Positions 34,131 through 42,864 of a stretch of 64,000 nucleotides of DNA are shown piece after piece. Position 1 is the first letter of the stretch, and each line of letters begins with the position of its first letter. This stretch comes from Terriglobia bacterium. GTDB taxonomy: Bacteria; Acidobacteriota; Terriglobia; Bryobacterales; Bryobacteraceae. The stretch covers positions 1 through 64,000 of the forward strand of contig JAIQFS010000003.1 in the NCBI GenBank assembly GCA_020073145.1, read 5' to 3'. Below the pieces are notes generated by a model. It did not search any database. It saw only the letters and a list, made by a program, of their open reading frames with translations, and was not told the DNA's origin. The translations under genes were made by a program, and so were the position numbers.

Positions 34131-34711
34131 GTCGGAATTCACGGAAACGGATTCTGGACGCCGCGTTGGATTTGATCACCCGGCGGGGCGAGGCCGCGGC
34201 CAGCATGGCTGAGATTGCGGGCGCGGCCGGCGTTTCGCGGCAAGCGGTGTATCTGCACTTTGCCGATCGGGCCGCGCTGATGCTGGCGCTGGTACGGCAC
34301 GCGGACGAACAACGCGGACTGGAAAGGGAAGTGCGAAAGATCCGGGAGGCGTCCAACGCGGTGGCGGCCCTGCGCGAGATGGTCGCGGTGCACGCTCGGA
34401 TGAACCCCGGGATCTGGGCCGCGGCCCGCGCGGTGGACGCGGTGCGCCGCACCGATCAAGCCGCCGAGCGGAGTTGGCAGGACCGGCTGAAGTACCGGCT
34501 GGAAGGCTGCCGGCAACTGGTTGCCCGGCTGCACAACGAAGGGTCTCTGCGGCGCGGCCTTGACTCTTCCGTAGCCGCCGATCTGCTGTGGACGTTGACC
34601 TCTCTGCGCACCTGGGAGGATCTGGTACTGGAGCGCGGATGGAGCGCGCGGCGCTATCAAACGCACGTGACTGCGCTTCTGTTGGCGGGGCTAACGAATG
34701 CCGGCAACTGA
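34124..34711 (+). CDS. TetR/AcrR-family transcriptional regulator
   Basis: A 195-residue repressor. The N-terminal helix-turn-helix is ILDAALDLITRRGEAAASMAEIAGAAGVSRQAVYLHF (abridged: AALDLI...GVSRQAVYLHF), about residues 8-48, and the C-terminal helical ligand domain follows. GTG 34124 is preceded by GGAG nine bases upstream; an in-frame GTG at 34085 is an alternative. Both candidate starts fall within the twin palindromes, which strongly suggests autoregulation. The target is probably the divergent SnoaL-like gene and possibly the NO-reductase genes beyond it. Confidence 0.92.
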   Translation: MSSRNSRKRILDAALDLITRRGEAAASMAEIAGAAGVSRQAVYLHFADRAALMLALVRHADEQRGLEREVRKIREASNAVAALREMVAVHARMNPGIWAAARAVDAVRRTDQAAERSWQDRLKYRLEGCRQLVARLHNEGSLRRGLDSSVAADLLWTLTSLRTWEDLVLERGWSARRYQTHVTALLLAGLTNAGN

Positions 34712-34798
34712 ATTGGCAACGGGCCTGCGCGGGTTCAATCCATGCCGCAAGAGCCGGGCCGCGCACGGTGCGCAAGGCTGGAGACTGACGCTCCGGGG

Positions 34799-35416
34799 TT
34801 AGAATTCGTCCAAGAGGTGTCCCATGCGCTCGCGCTTGGTACGCAAGTAGGCTTCGCGGGAATCGAGCACGTCGGCCAGGCACGGCACGCGCTCCGTTAC
34901 CGCGACGCCCGCCTTTTCGACTGCTTCCACTTTCTCCGGATTGTTGGAGAGCAGGCGGACCTGCTTCAGCCCGAAATACCGCAGAATGGCGCCGGGCAAC
35001 TGGTAGCTGCGCAAGTCGGAATCGAATCCCAGGCGTTCGTTGGCTTCCACGGTGTCGGCGCCCTGGTCCTGCAATTCATAGGCGCGCAACTTGTTGAGCA
35101 GACCGATGCCGCGGCCTTCCTGCTGCTCGTAGATCAACAGGCCGCGCCCTTCGCGGGCAATGCTGGTGAGGGCGATCTCGAGCTGAGCGCGGCAATCGCA
35201 GCGCAAGCTGTGAAAGACGTCGCCGGTGAGACACTGGGAGTGGATGCGAACCAAGGGAGGCGGGCCCGCCGCCAAGTCGCCCATTTTGAGTGCGACCGCT
35301 TCTTCGGCGCGGTCTCCCCAACGGCCCTCGAATCCATAGATCCGGAAAGCTCCAAATTGCGTCGGAAAATCGGCCTCGGCGACCTTTTTCAGGTGCGACC
35401 CGGACACATTCTTCAT
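34799..35416 (-). CDS. ribA: GTP cyclohydrolase II
   Basis: A 205-residue stand-alone RibA, the first step of riboflavin synthesis (GTP to a diaminopyrimidinone phosphate, formate and PPi). The zinc ligands are Cys62, Cys73 and Cys75 in RIHSQCLTGDVFHSLRCDC, followed by the GTP-binding EQQEGRGIGL, DT-EAN--LGF and LLSNNPEKV. There is no fused RibB domain. The length is normal for the stand-alone enzyme. It is convergent with the TetR gene and divergent from the kinase at 35470. Confidence 0.95.
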   Translation of the reverse strand: MKNVSGSHLKKVAEADFPTQFGAFRIYGFEGRWGDRAEEAVALKMGDLAAGPPPLVRIHSQCLTGDVFHSLRCDCRAQLEIALTSIAREGRGLLIYEQQEGRGIGLLNKLRAYELQDQGADTVEANERLGFDSDLRSYQLPGAILRYFGLKQVRLLSNNPEKVEAVEKAGVAVTERVPCLADVLDSREAYLRTKRERMGHLLDEF

Positions 35417-35469
35417 AGGAAGTTGTTGGGACCCCGTAATCCCTTCTATTATAATGGCTTCCGGTAGGG

Positions 35470-36774
35470 ATGCCAGATCTGAACCAGTTTCTCGTGGCGC
35501 TGTTGGTGCGGTTGGGCATCATGGCCGCCATTGCCAGCGTGCTCGCCCGGTCCAACCGGTTCAAGTCGATGCTGATGCAGGAGAGCCGCACGCTCAATCA
35601 GAGGCTGGGGCTTTCGCTCTGGCTTTCGGGGATATTTGCGGCCCTGGCGGTCACGCGCCTGGTGAGCAAGAACTACCAGGCCGCGGATTTGGGGCTCGAA
35701 GGCAGCCTGCTGGCCGGCCTGTTGGGCGGATACGTCACAGGGCTGCTGTCGGGTGTCCTGATTTCCCTACCCGCGGTCTTTCATGGCGAGCACCTGACCC
35801 TTCCCCTTCTGGCCGGCATCGGGGTTCTGGGCGGGCTGCTGCGCGACATGGCTCCGGAGCCGGAAGAGGTCTGGCGGTTTTCTCCATTTTTCGACCTCAG
35901 CATCTACCGCTTCTTCACCGCCGGCAAAGATCACCGGCGCACGGCGTTCCACCTGGTGCTGCTGGCGGCGATCGGCTGCGCCGAATTGCTGCGCCAGATT
36001 CTGGGCCAGTTCTTCAATACCTTCCGCCTGGCGCCGCCGGATCCCCACTCGTTAACCTACGTGGCGCTGGTCGCCGCCACGCTGTTCTCGGTTGCCATTC
36101 CCTTGAAGATCTGGAACAGCGCGCGGACTGAGAAGAAGCTGGAAGACCAGGGCCGCCTGCTGGTGGAGGCGCGGCTGGCGGCGCTCACCAGCCAGATCAA
36201 CCCCCACTTTCTGTTCAACACGCTGAACTCGGTTTCCTCGCTGATCCGGACCGACCCCAACCAGGCGCGCGTGATGGTTTTCAAGCTTTCCAAAGTGCTG
36301 CGCCGCTTGCTGCGCAAGCACGAGAACTTCAGCGCGTTGCGCGACGAGCTCAGCTTCATCGAGGACTACCTGGCGATCGAGGTGGTGCGGTTCGGGGAAA
36401 AGCTGCGCTTCGTGAAAGAAGCGTCGGACGATACCCTGGATATGTTGGTGCCGAGCATGCTGCTGCAACCGCTGGTGGAAAACTCGATCAAGCACGGGCT
36501 GAGCAACAAGGTGGAAGGCGGGACGATCCGGATTCACACGCACCGCGGCGATGCCAAGCTGCACCTGCTGGTGGAGGACGACGGCGTGGGAATTCCGGAA
36601 GCCAAGCTGGCGACGCTGCTGGAACAAGGCATCGGGGTCAGCAACGTGAACGAGCGGCTAAAGGTGCTGTTCGGCAACCAGTACCGGATGTGGATCGACA
36701 GCCAGCCGGACCGGGGAACGCGGGTGCAGATCGAAATGCCGGAGTTGCAGACCGACCTGGCGGCGGCTTCATAG
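35470..36774 (+). CDS. LytS-type sensor histidine kinase
   Basis: A 434-residue inner-membrane kinase. About six membrane segments (residues 5-225) resemble the 5TM-LYT sensor. The His_kinase domain has NPHFLFNTLNSVSSL with phospho-acceptor His246, followed by an HATPase domain (N box PLVENSIKHGL, G1 VEDDGVGIP, G2 GIGVSNVNERL) to about 420. Such kinases normally pair with a LytTR response regulator, but none is adjacent. Downstream genes (methyltransferase, DtxR-like regulator) follow closely in the same direction. The signal is unknown. Confidence 0.92.
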   Translation: MPDLNQFLVALLVRLGIMAAIASVLARSNRFKSMLMQESRTLNQRLGLSLWLSGIFAALAVTRLVSKNYQAADLGLEGSLLAGLLGGYVTGLLSGVLISLPAVFHGEHLTLPLLAGIGVLGGLLRDMAPEPEEVWRFSPFFDLSIYRFFTAGKDHRRTAFHLVLLAAIGCAELLRQILGQFFNTFRLAPPDPHSLTYVALVAATLFSVAIPLKIWNSARTEKKLEDQGRLLVEARLAALTSQINPHFLFNTLNSVSSLIRTDPNQARVMVFKLSKVLRRLLRKHENFSALRDELSFIEDYLAIEVVRFGEKLRFVKEASDDTLDMLVPSMLLQPLVENSIKHGLSNKVEGGTIRIHTHRGDAKLHLLVEDDGVGIPEAKLATLLEQGIGVSNVNERLKVLFGNQYRMWIDSQPDRGTRVQIEMPELQTDLAAAS

Positions 36775-36793
36775 TGGACGAGGAGAGAGGCTC

Positions 36794-37480
36794 TTGAACC
36801 GAATTGAAGAAACGATGACCGCATGGCCCGTCAACGGGCTACCCACCACCTTGACGGAACGGACGCGCCGCGTCTACGACCGGCTGGCAGCGGTCTATCC
36901 CGTGTCCACCCTTCTATTTCACTCGCGCGCGCATCAGTGCGCGCTGGAGGCGGCGGGTCTGCGTAACGGCATGCGGGTGCTGGAAGTGGCCACCGGCAGC
37001 GGCGAGATGTTCCGGCGGCTTGTGCGGGCCAACACCGGCGGCGCCACCATCGGAGTGGATTTGTCGCCCAATATGGCGTCCCGCACCCAGCGCGCGGCGC
37101 AGCGCAAATACCCGGCGGCCCGGGCCCATTGCCAGGCCGTCGACGCCCGCCATATGCCTTTCCGCAGCGAGAGCTTCGACGCCATCTTCTGCTGCTATTT
37201 GCTCGAGCTGCTATCGACCGACGACATCGCGCAGACGCTGTCGGAGTTCCGGCGCATTCTCAAGGATCGCGGAACCTTGGCGTTGGTGCTGATCGGCCAG
37301 AACACGGCTTTGTTCAACAAGGTGTACCGCGTGGCGGGCAAGGTGGCCCCGGCCTTTTGGGGACGGCAGGTGGAGCAGCGCGTCCCCGAACTGGCCGCGA
37401 GCGTGCCGTTCCAGATCCTGGAAGACCGGATCGTTCGCCAGACCTTTTACCCGTCGCGCGTGCTGGTGATGCGCAAGTAG
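36794..37480 (+). CDS. Class I SAM-dependent methyltransferase
   Basis: A 228-residue soluble enzyme. The SAM-binding motif I is RVLEVATGSGEMF (about residues 61-73), followed by GVDLSPNM and the post-motif AVDARHMPFRSESFDAIFCCYLLELL typical of the UbiE/Methyltransf_11 group. The substrate may be lipid or quinone-like but is not determinable. TTG start with AGGAGAG eight bases upstream. It lies 19 bases after the kinase and 10 bases before the DtxR-like gene. Confidence 0.88.
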   Translation: MNRIEETMTAWPVNGLPTTLTERTRRVYDRLAAVYPVSTLLFHSRAHQCALEAAGLRNGMRVLEVATGSGEMFRRLVRANTGGATIGVDLSPNMASRTQRAAQRKYPAARAHCQAVDARHMPFRSESFDAIFCCYLLELLSTDDIAQTLSEFRRILKDRGTLALVLIGQNTALFNKVYRVAGKVAPAFWGRQVEQRVPELAASVPFQILEDRIVRQTFYPSRVLVMRK

Positions 37481-37490
37481 GTGGGACAGC

Positions 37491-38141
37491 GTGCGCATTA
37501 CCATCTCGAAAGAAAATTACCTCAAGGCGATCGCCGAGGCCGAATCGGAAGAAGAGACGGTCAAGCCGGTGACGTTGACCCGCTGGCTGCACGTATCGGC
37601 ACCGGCGGTGACCATGGCGATCCGGCGCCTCAAGCGCGACCATCTCATCCGCCAGGGCACCGACGGACAGGTGACTCTGACGCCGGCCGGCCGTGAGATC
37701 GCGAACCGTCTGCTCAACCGGCACCACCTGATTGAGCGGATGCTCACTGAAATCTTCGGTTTGGAATGGTACAAGGTCCACGAGGAAGCCGAACAGCTGG
37801 AACACGCGGTTTCCGCAGATTTCGAGGGCAAGCTATTGGAGAAACTCGGCGCTGGACGGGCCTGCCCCCACGGCAATCAGGTTGGGCTGGATTCCCCGCA
37901 GGAACGCCGGCGGCGCGGCCTTAAGCCGCTGGATGAGGGGCGCGTGCGCGAGCGCCTGGCCGTCGTCAGCGTCTTCGAACGCGACCGCCGGCTGTTGGAG
38001 GACCTCGATCGCGCCGGCATTCGGCCCGGCGTGCGGATCGAAGTCCAGCACACGGATCCGGAGATCGACCTTCAGGCCGAAGGCCGCCCGGTCCGGCTGG
38101 AACGCAGCGTCGCCGGCAAGATTTGGGTGCGGGCGCTCTAA
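37491..38141 (+). CDS. DtxR/MntR-family metal-dependent regulator
   Basis: A 216-residue regulator. An N-terminal winged helix (ENYLKAIAE, LTRWLHVSAPAVTMAIRRL, HLIRQ) is followed by the metal-binding/dimerisation domain with RHHLIERMLTEIFGLEWYKVHEEAEQLEHAVS (key residues His, Glu, Cys/His and Glu in HHLIE...VHEEAE..EH) and a C-terminal FeoA/SH3-like domain (about 150-216). With Fe(II) or Mn(II) bound, members repress metal uptake genes. GTG start. No metal transporter is in the window, so it must act elsewhere. Confidence 0.9.
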   Translation: MRITISKENYLKAIAEAESEEETVKPVTLTRWLHVSAPAVTMAIRRLKRDHLIRQGTDGQVTLTPAGREIANRLLNRHHLIERMLTEIFGLEWYKVHEEAEQLEHAVSADFEGKLLEKLGAGRACPHGNQVGLDSPQERRRRGLKPLDEGRVRERLAVVSVFERDRRLLEDLDRAGIRPGVRIEVQHTDPEIDLQAEGRPVRLERSVAGKIWVRAL

Positions 38142-38160
38142 AAGCACCACGGAACGGTAG

Positions 38161-38187
38161 GGCTGGCGCGAGCCTACAGGGCCAGCC
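38161..38187 (+). terminator. Candidate hairpin terminator
   Basis: GGCTGGC (38161-38167) and GCCAGCC (38181-38187) form a 7-bp stem with a 13-base loop, 20 bases after the DtxR-like gene. No T-tract follows. Confidence 0.4.
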
Positions 38188-38368
38188 GGTGGAATCCGCT
38201 TCCGCGTAGGGGCATTCTCCCAAAAACCGAAGTGTACTCCTTTAGAACGTTGTAAGTACTAGAAAAATATACTAATCTGGAGAAAGCAGCGAGTCTCTAC
38301 CGCGGCCCCAAAAGTGCTTATCTGGTGAGCGGAGTATTGTCTCGTTCTTTCGCGTACGGCGGCCAGCC

Positions 38369-41287
38369 ATGTTTCAGGAACTCAAGTTCCAGCTCTCGAC
38401 AGCGATCCTGACGATCCTGACGTTAGCTGCCGGTGTGGCCGCGGGCATCAATTTTCAGCAGCAGCAGCGGTTCCGGTTGCCGGACGATGGAGTGATCTGG
38501 GTCGACCGGCAGGGCGGCGTCGAAGCCTTGACGGTTCCAGCGCGCAGCGAAGGCGAGCGGGCCGGCCTGCGTACCGGCGACCGCCTCACGCGCATCAATG
38601 GACTTCCCGTCCGCAAGGCCGTCGACGTGGCCCAGGTCTTGGCCGGGCTGGGCTCCTGGAAGAAGGCGGCCTACACGGTTTCGCGCGGTGGGGTCGAGTT
38701 CCCGATCAACGTGATCGTGGGCGAGGTGCCGCTCGATCGGGCGGTGATTTACCAGTATCTGGTCGGACTGGCGTATCTGATCATCGGCCTGTTTGTGTAT
38801 TTCCGGCGTGGCAGCGCGCACAAGGCGCAGCACTTTTACATCCTTTGCTTATCCTCATTCATTTTTTTCTCGTTTCACTACACCGGCAAGCTGAATAGCT
38901 TTGACGAGGTGATCTACTTCGGCAATCTGGCGGCGGGGCTGCTGGCGCCGGCCGTGTTCCTGCACTTTTGCCTGACGTTCCCCGAGCCGCGGAAATGGCT
39001 GCAGACGCGGGGCCGCGTGAGCGTGATCTACCTGCCGGCGCTGCTGTTATTCGTTCTCTACGTGGCCTTCTCGTCGGGGGTGCTGCTGATTGCGGCGCCT
39101 CTGGTGGAGGTGCGCTGGGCGCTAGACCGGGTCTGGGTGGTGCTCTCGACGCTGCCCTACTTGATCGGAGGGATCACCCTCAGCCTGGAACACCGGAAGG
39201 CCGAAGATCCCATCGTGCGGCAGCAGCTCAAATGGCTGCGCAACGGGACCTTCTGCGGCATTCTGCCGTTCGGTCTGCTGTACATTCTGCCGTACGCGAT
39301 GGGAGCGATCCCCAACGAGTACCTGAAGATGTCGGTGCTCTCGCTGCCTCTGATTCCGCTGACCCTGGCGTACGCCATCGTGCGCTACCGGCTGATGGAC
39401 GTGGACATCATCTTCCGCCGCGGGTACGCCTACACTCTGGCCACGCTGTGCGTGCTGGCGGCGTTCTATGCCATCGTGTTCTCGCTGGGCTCGCTGGTGC
39501 AGAAGAATTTCAAGGATCTGGGCAACACCGGGCTGATCACCGTGATGTTGATCACGGCCTTCCTGTTCCAGCCGATCCGCAACTGGATCCAGGAATGGCT
39601 AGACCGGCATTTCTACCGCGAGCAGTACGACTACCGGCGCACTCTCATCGAGTTCGGACGCGAGCTGAGTTCGGAGACAGATCTGGATGCCATGCTGGCC
39701 TCGGTCGGTGAGCGCCTTCTGCACACCCTGCCGATTGACCACCTGGCCTTTTTCCTGGCGGAGGAGAGCGCAGCTCCCGCTGGATCGGCAACCGCCTTCC
39801 GCCTGCACAGAGCCATGGGCCCGAGCTTGCGTGTGGCGCAGATTCGCCAAGCCGAGTTGGATCTCAGTTTTTTGGGCTGGAAACTGCCGGAGGCCTACTT
39901 GTTCTTCGAGCGCACGCGGCACCAGTTGGATGCCGTGTCGCGGTCATGGCCGCCCAGCGTGCGGCGAACGATTGCCGATCTGGACCTCACCTACTACCTG
40001 CCCTGCACGGTGCGCGGCCGCACCATTGCCTACATGGGGGTCAGCCGGACCACCGATGGCGATTATCTTTCGAGCGTCGATGTGGAACTGCTACAAACCC
40101 TGGCCGGCTATGTCGGCATCGCCATTGAGAATGCGACGCTCTATCGTTCCCTGCAACTCAAGGTCGAGGAGTACGAACGGCTGAAGGAATTCAGCGAGAA
40201 CATCGTGGAATCGATCAATGTGGGGATTTTGGCGGCCGATCTGGATGACCGCGTGGAGAGCTGGAATTCGCAGATCGAGCAGCTCACCGGGATTGCGCGA
40301 GCGCAGGCCGTGGGCAAGAAGCTCTCGGAGTTGTTCCCGGCGGATCTGGTGGAGCAGTTCGAGCGGGTTCGCGGGGAGACCGGCATTCACAATGTCTACA
40401 AGTTCGTCCTGAAGACCGTGCATGGGAATGGAAACGGCCACTCCAACGGTGCCGGCCGGCGGCGGGAAGCCATTCTGAACCTGGCCATCGCGCCTCTGGT
40501 TTCCAAGGACCAACGGCAGATCGGGCGGTTGGTGATCTTCGACGACGTCACCGATCGCGCCGAACTCGAACAGCGGCTGGTGCAGGCGGACAAGCTCTCG
40601 AGCATCGGGCTGCTGGCCGCGGGCGTAGCCCACGAAGTGAACACGCCGCTGGCGGTGATCTCCACCTACGCCCAGATGCTGGCTAAGCAAGTGAGCGAGG
40701 ATTCGCAGAAATCGCTCATCCTGGACAAGATCGCCAAGCAGACGTTCCGGGCCAGCGAAATCGTCAACTCGCTGCTGAATTTTTCGCGCACGTCGACGAC
40801 TTCTTTCGGCGACGTGAGCCTGAACCGAGTGATTCAGGAGACGCTTTCGCTGCTGGAGCACCAGTTGCAGAAGGCGGGGATCCAGGTGAAGGCCGATCTG
40901 GACCAGGATCTGGCCGCCGTTCACGGCAACGCCGGCAAGCTGCAGCAGGTGTTTCTCAATCTTTTCCTGAACGCGCGCGATGCCATGGCCGGCGGCGGTA
41001 CTCTGGAAGTGAGGACATGGACCGAGGATTCGAGCGCGAAGATCGAGGTGGCCGACAGCGGTCCCGGCATTGCGCCGGAGCATCTGCACCGCATCTACGA
41101 TCCCTTCTTCACCACCAAGGGAGCGCGCAAGGGCACCGGCCTGGGCCTCTCGGTGAGCTATGGGATCATCCAGGAGCATGGCGGCTCAATCGCCGTGTCG
41201 AATCGCCGGAGCGGAGGCGCCCGCTTCCGGCTGGACCTGCCATTGGCTCGTACCGAATCGGCTCGAAAGCCGGTGACTGCCGCCTGA
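38369..41287 (+). CDS. Membrane sensor histidine kinase with PDZ, GAF and PAS domains
   Basis: A 972-residue kinase. One N-terminal helix (about 10-30), a PDZ-like periplasmic domain (about 40-115, ARSEGERAGLRTGDRLTRINGLPV), seven or eight membrane helices (about 128-415), a GAF domain (about 440-590), a PAS domain (about 610-735, NIVESINVGILAADLDD), HisKA with phospho-acceptor His755 (AAGVAHEVNTPLAVI) and HATPase to about 960 (NLFLNARDAM, DSGPGIAPE, GTGLGLSVSYGI). It is an NtrB-like kinase whose partner is the next gene, one base downstream. A PDZ sensor domain is unusual and may read protein C-termini, as in envelope-stress sensing. Confidence 0.93.
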   Translation: MFQELKFQLSTAILTILTLAAGVAAGINFQQQQRFRLPDDGVIWVDRQGGVEALTVPARSEGERAGLRTGDRLTRINGLPVRKAVDVAQVLAGLGSWKKAAYTVSRGGVEFPINVIVGEVPLDRAVIYQYLVGLAYLIIGLFVYFRRGSAHKAQHFYILCLSSFIFFSFHYTGKLNSFDEVIYFGNLAAGLLAPAVFLHFCLTFPEPRKWLQTRGRVSVIYLPALLLFVLYVAFSSGVLLIAAPLVEVRWALDRVWVVLSTLPYLIGGITLSLEHRKAEDPIVRQQLKWLRNGTFCGILPFGLLYILPYAMGAIPNEYLKMSVLSLPLIPLTLAYAIVRYRLMDVDIIFRRGYAYTLATLCVLAAFYAIVFSLGSLVQKNFKDLGNTGLITVMLITAFLFQPIRNWIQEWLDRHFYREQYDYRRTLIEFGRELSSETDLDAMLASVGERLLHTLPIDHLAFFLAEESAAPAGSATAFRLHRAMGPSLRVAQIRQAELDLSFLGWKLPEAYLFFERTRHQLDAVSRSWPPSVRRTIADLDLTYYLPCTVRGRTIAYMGVSRTTDGDYLSSVDVELLQTLAGYVGIAIENATLYRSLQLKVEEYERLKEFSENIVESINVGILAADLDDRVESWNSQIEQLTGIARAQAVGKKLSELFPADLVEQFERVRGETGIHNVYKFVLKTVHGNGNGHSNGAGRRREAILNLAIAPLVSKDQRQIGRLVIFDDVTDRAELEQRLVQADKLSSIGLLAAGVAHEVNTPLAVISTYAQMLAKQVSEDSQKSLILDKIAKQTFRASEIVNSLLNFSRTSTTSFGDVSLNRVIQETLSLLEHQLQKAGIQVKADLDQDLAAVHGNAGKLQQVFLNLFLNARDAMAGGGTLEVRTWTEDSSAKIEVADSGPGIAPEHLHRIYDPFFTTKGARKGTGLGLSVSYGIIQEHGGSIAVSNRRSGGARFRLDLPLARTESARKPVTAA

Positions 41288-41288
41288 A

Positions 41289-42737
41289 ATGACTGCCTTT
41301 CCTTCCGCCGCGGTTGAAACCAAGGGCAACGTGCTGGTGGTCGACGACGAGTCGGACATTCGCGAAAGCCTTGAAGTCCTGTTGGGATCGGAAGGGTATG
41401 CCGTGGACCTGGCCCAGAACGCGGCCGAAGGCCTTCACAAGATGGAGTCCCGTGGCTACGATCTGGTGCTGCTCGACCTGATGATGCCGGACCGGAGTGG
41501 CATGGAGGTGCTGCAGGAGGTCCGGCAGCGCGACCGCGAGACCCCCATCTTCATGATCACGGCCTACGGCTCGGTGGAGGCCGCCGTCAAGGCGCTGAAA
41601 TACGGAGCCAACGACTACTTTTCCAAACCCTGGGACAACGAGAAGCTGATTATCGAGATCGACCGCATGATCGCGCGGCGCCGTCTCGAATATGAGAACA
41701 CACACCTCAAGCGCGCGCTGAAACAGCGCTACAGCTTCCCCAACATCATTGGCAAGAGCGAGCGCATGGTGAAATTGCTCGACGTGGTCAGCCAGGTAGC
41801 CCCGGCCCGGTCCACCATCCTCATCACAGGTGACACCGGCACCGGCAAGGAACTGGTGGCCAAGGCGATTCACGCCAACTCGCCGCGCGGCGATCGCCTG
41901 TTCGTGGCAGTGAACAGCGGTTCGCTGCCGCCGGACCTTCTGGAATCGACGCTGTTCGGGCACGTGAAAGGGGCTTTCACCAGCGCCGTCCAATCGAAGA
42001 AGGGGTATTTCGAGGTGGCGGACCAGGGCACCATCTTCTTCGATGAGATCGGAACCCTCGGCGCGGAAACGCAGATCAAGTTGCTGCGTGTAATTCAGGA
42101 AAAGGAATTCACTCCGCTAGGCTCTACCGACCCGATCCGAGTTGACGTGCGGATTCTGGCGGCCACCAATGCCGACCTGTACCAGTTGGTGAAGGACGGC
42201 AAGTTCCGCGAGGACCTCTATTACCGGCTGAACGTGATCAACATCGCGCTGCCCCCGCTGCGGGAGCGCCGTGAAGACATTCCCCTGCTGGCGGAGCATT
42301 TCTTCACCTACTATTGCCGCGAGAACAACAAGTACCTGGACTCGGCCGGCCGCTCCGTGCTGCACTTTCAGCCGGAGGCCATGCAGGTTCTCATGGAACA
42401 CGCCTGGCCGGGAAACGTGCGCGAGCTCGAAAACGTGGTGGAGCGCGCCGTGGTGCTGGCCACCGACACCTCAGTCCCCCTCGACGTGCTGCCCGACTCC
42501 CTGCTGCAAGCCAACGGCGTGCGGCTCAATCGCGGCGACGGCGGACCGTTGCCGGCCGACGCGTCGCTGTTTGAAATCGTCAACGATTACGAGCGCCGCA
42601 CCATCTTGGAGCGTCTGGAGCAATATAGCTGGAGCCAGACCGAAGCCGCCGAAAGCTTGCACGTGCCGCTCTCCACGCTCAACCAGAAGATCAAACGGCT
42701 GGACATCAAGATCCGCAAGAAGTCGGACGGGGCGTAA
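41289..42737 (+). CDS. NtrC-type sigma-54-dependent response regulator
   Basis: A 482-residue activator: receiver domain about 13-127 with acidic pocket Asp19/Asp20 and phospho-Asp63 (LLDLMMP) plus Lys near FSKPW; AAA+ domain about 150-385 with Walker A GDTGTGKE and Walker B IFFDEIG; C-terminal Fis-type helix-turn-helix about 430-475 (SQTEAAESLHVPLSTLNQKIKRL). The sigma-54 contact loop reads GAFTSA, not the canonical GAFTGA, so its interaction may be altered. It is co-transcribed with the PDZ kinase one base upstream. Targets are unknown; a sigma-54 promoter was not found nearby. Confidence 0.94.
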   Translation: MTAFPSAAVETKGNVLVVDDESDIRESLEVLLGSEGYAVDLAQNAAEGLHKMESRGYDLVLLDLMMPDRSGMEVLQEVRQRDRETPIFMITAYGSVEAAVKALKYGANDYFSKPWDNEKLIIEIDRMIARRRLEYENTHLKRALKQRYSFPNIIGKSERMVKLLDVVSQVAPARSTILITGDTGTGKELVAKAIHANSPRGDRLFVAVNSGSLPPDLLESTLFGHVKGAFTSAVQSKKGYFEVADQGTIFFDEIGTLGAETQIKLLRVIQEKEFTPLGSTDPIRVDVRILAATNADLYQLVKDGKFREDLYYRLNVINIALPPLRERREDIPLLAEHFFTYYCRENNKYLDSAGRSVLHFQPEAMQVLMEHAWPGNVRELENVVERAVVLATDTSVPLDVLPDSLLQANGVRLNRGDGGPLPADASLFEIVNDYERRTILERLEQYSWSQTEAAESLHVPLSTLNQKIKRLDIKIRKKSDGA

Positions 42738-42864
42738 GAGCGCCGACGCCGGGCCGAGTTGCGGACTTGAAATCGCCTCCGCGAACTATTCCACGGATCG
42801 GGCGTTTTCCGGCATTATGACCGGATACACCCCGCGAAACAGGCTCCCGTTGCATTCGCAAGCC

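Noticed and set aside
34731-34760. tRNA-like T-loop (GGTTCAATC)
   Set aside because: No matching acceptor, D or anticodon arm can be drawn around it; it lies in a convergent gap between tetR and ribA.
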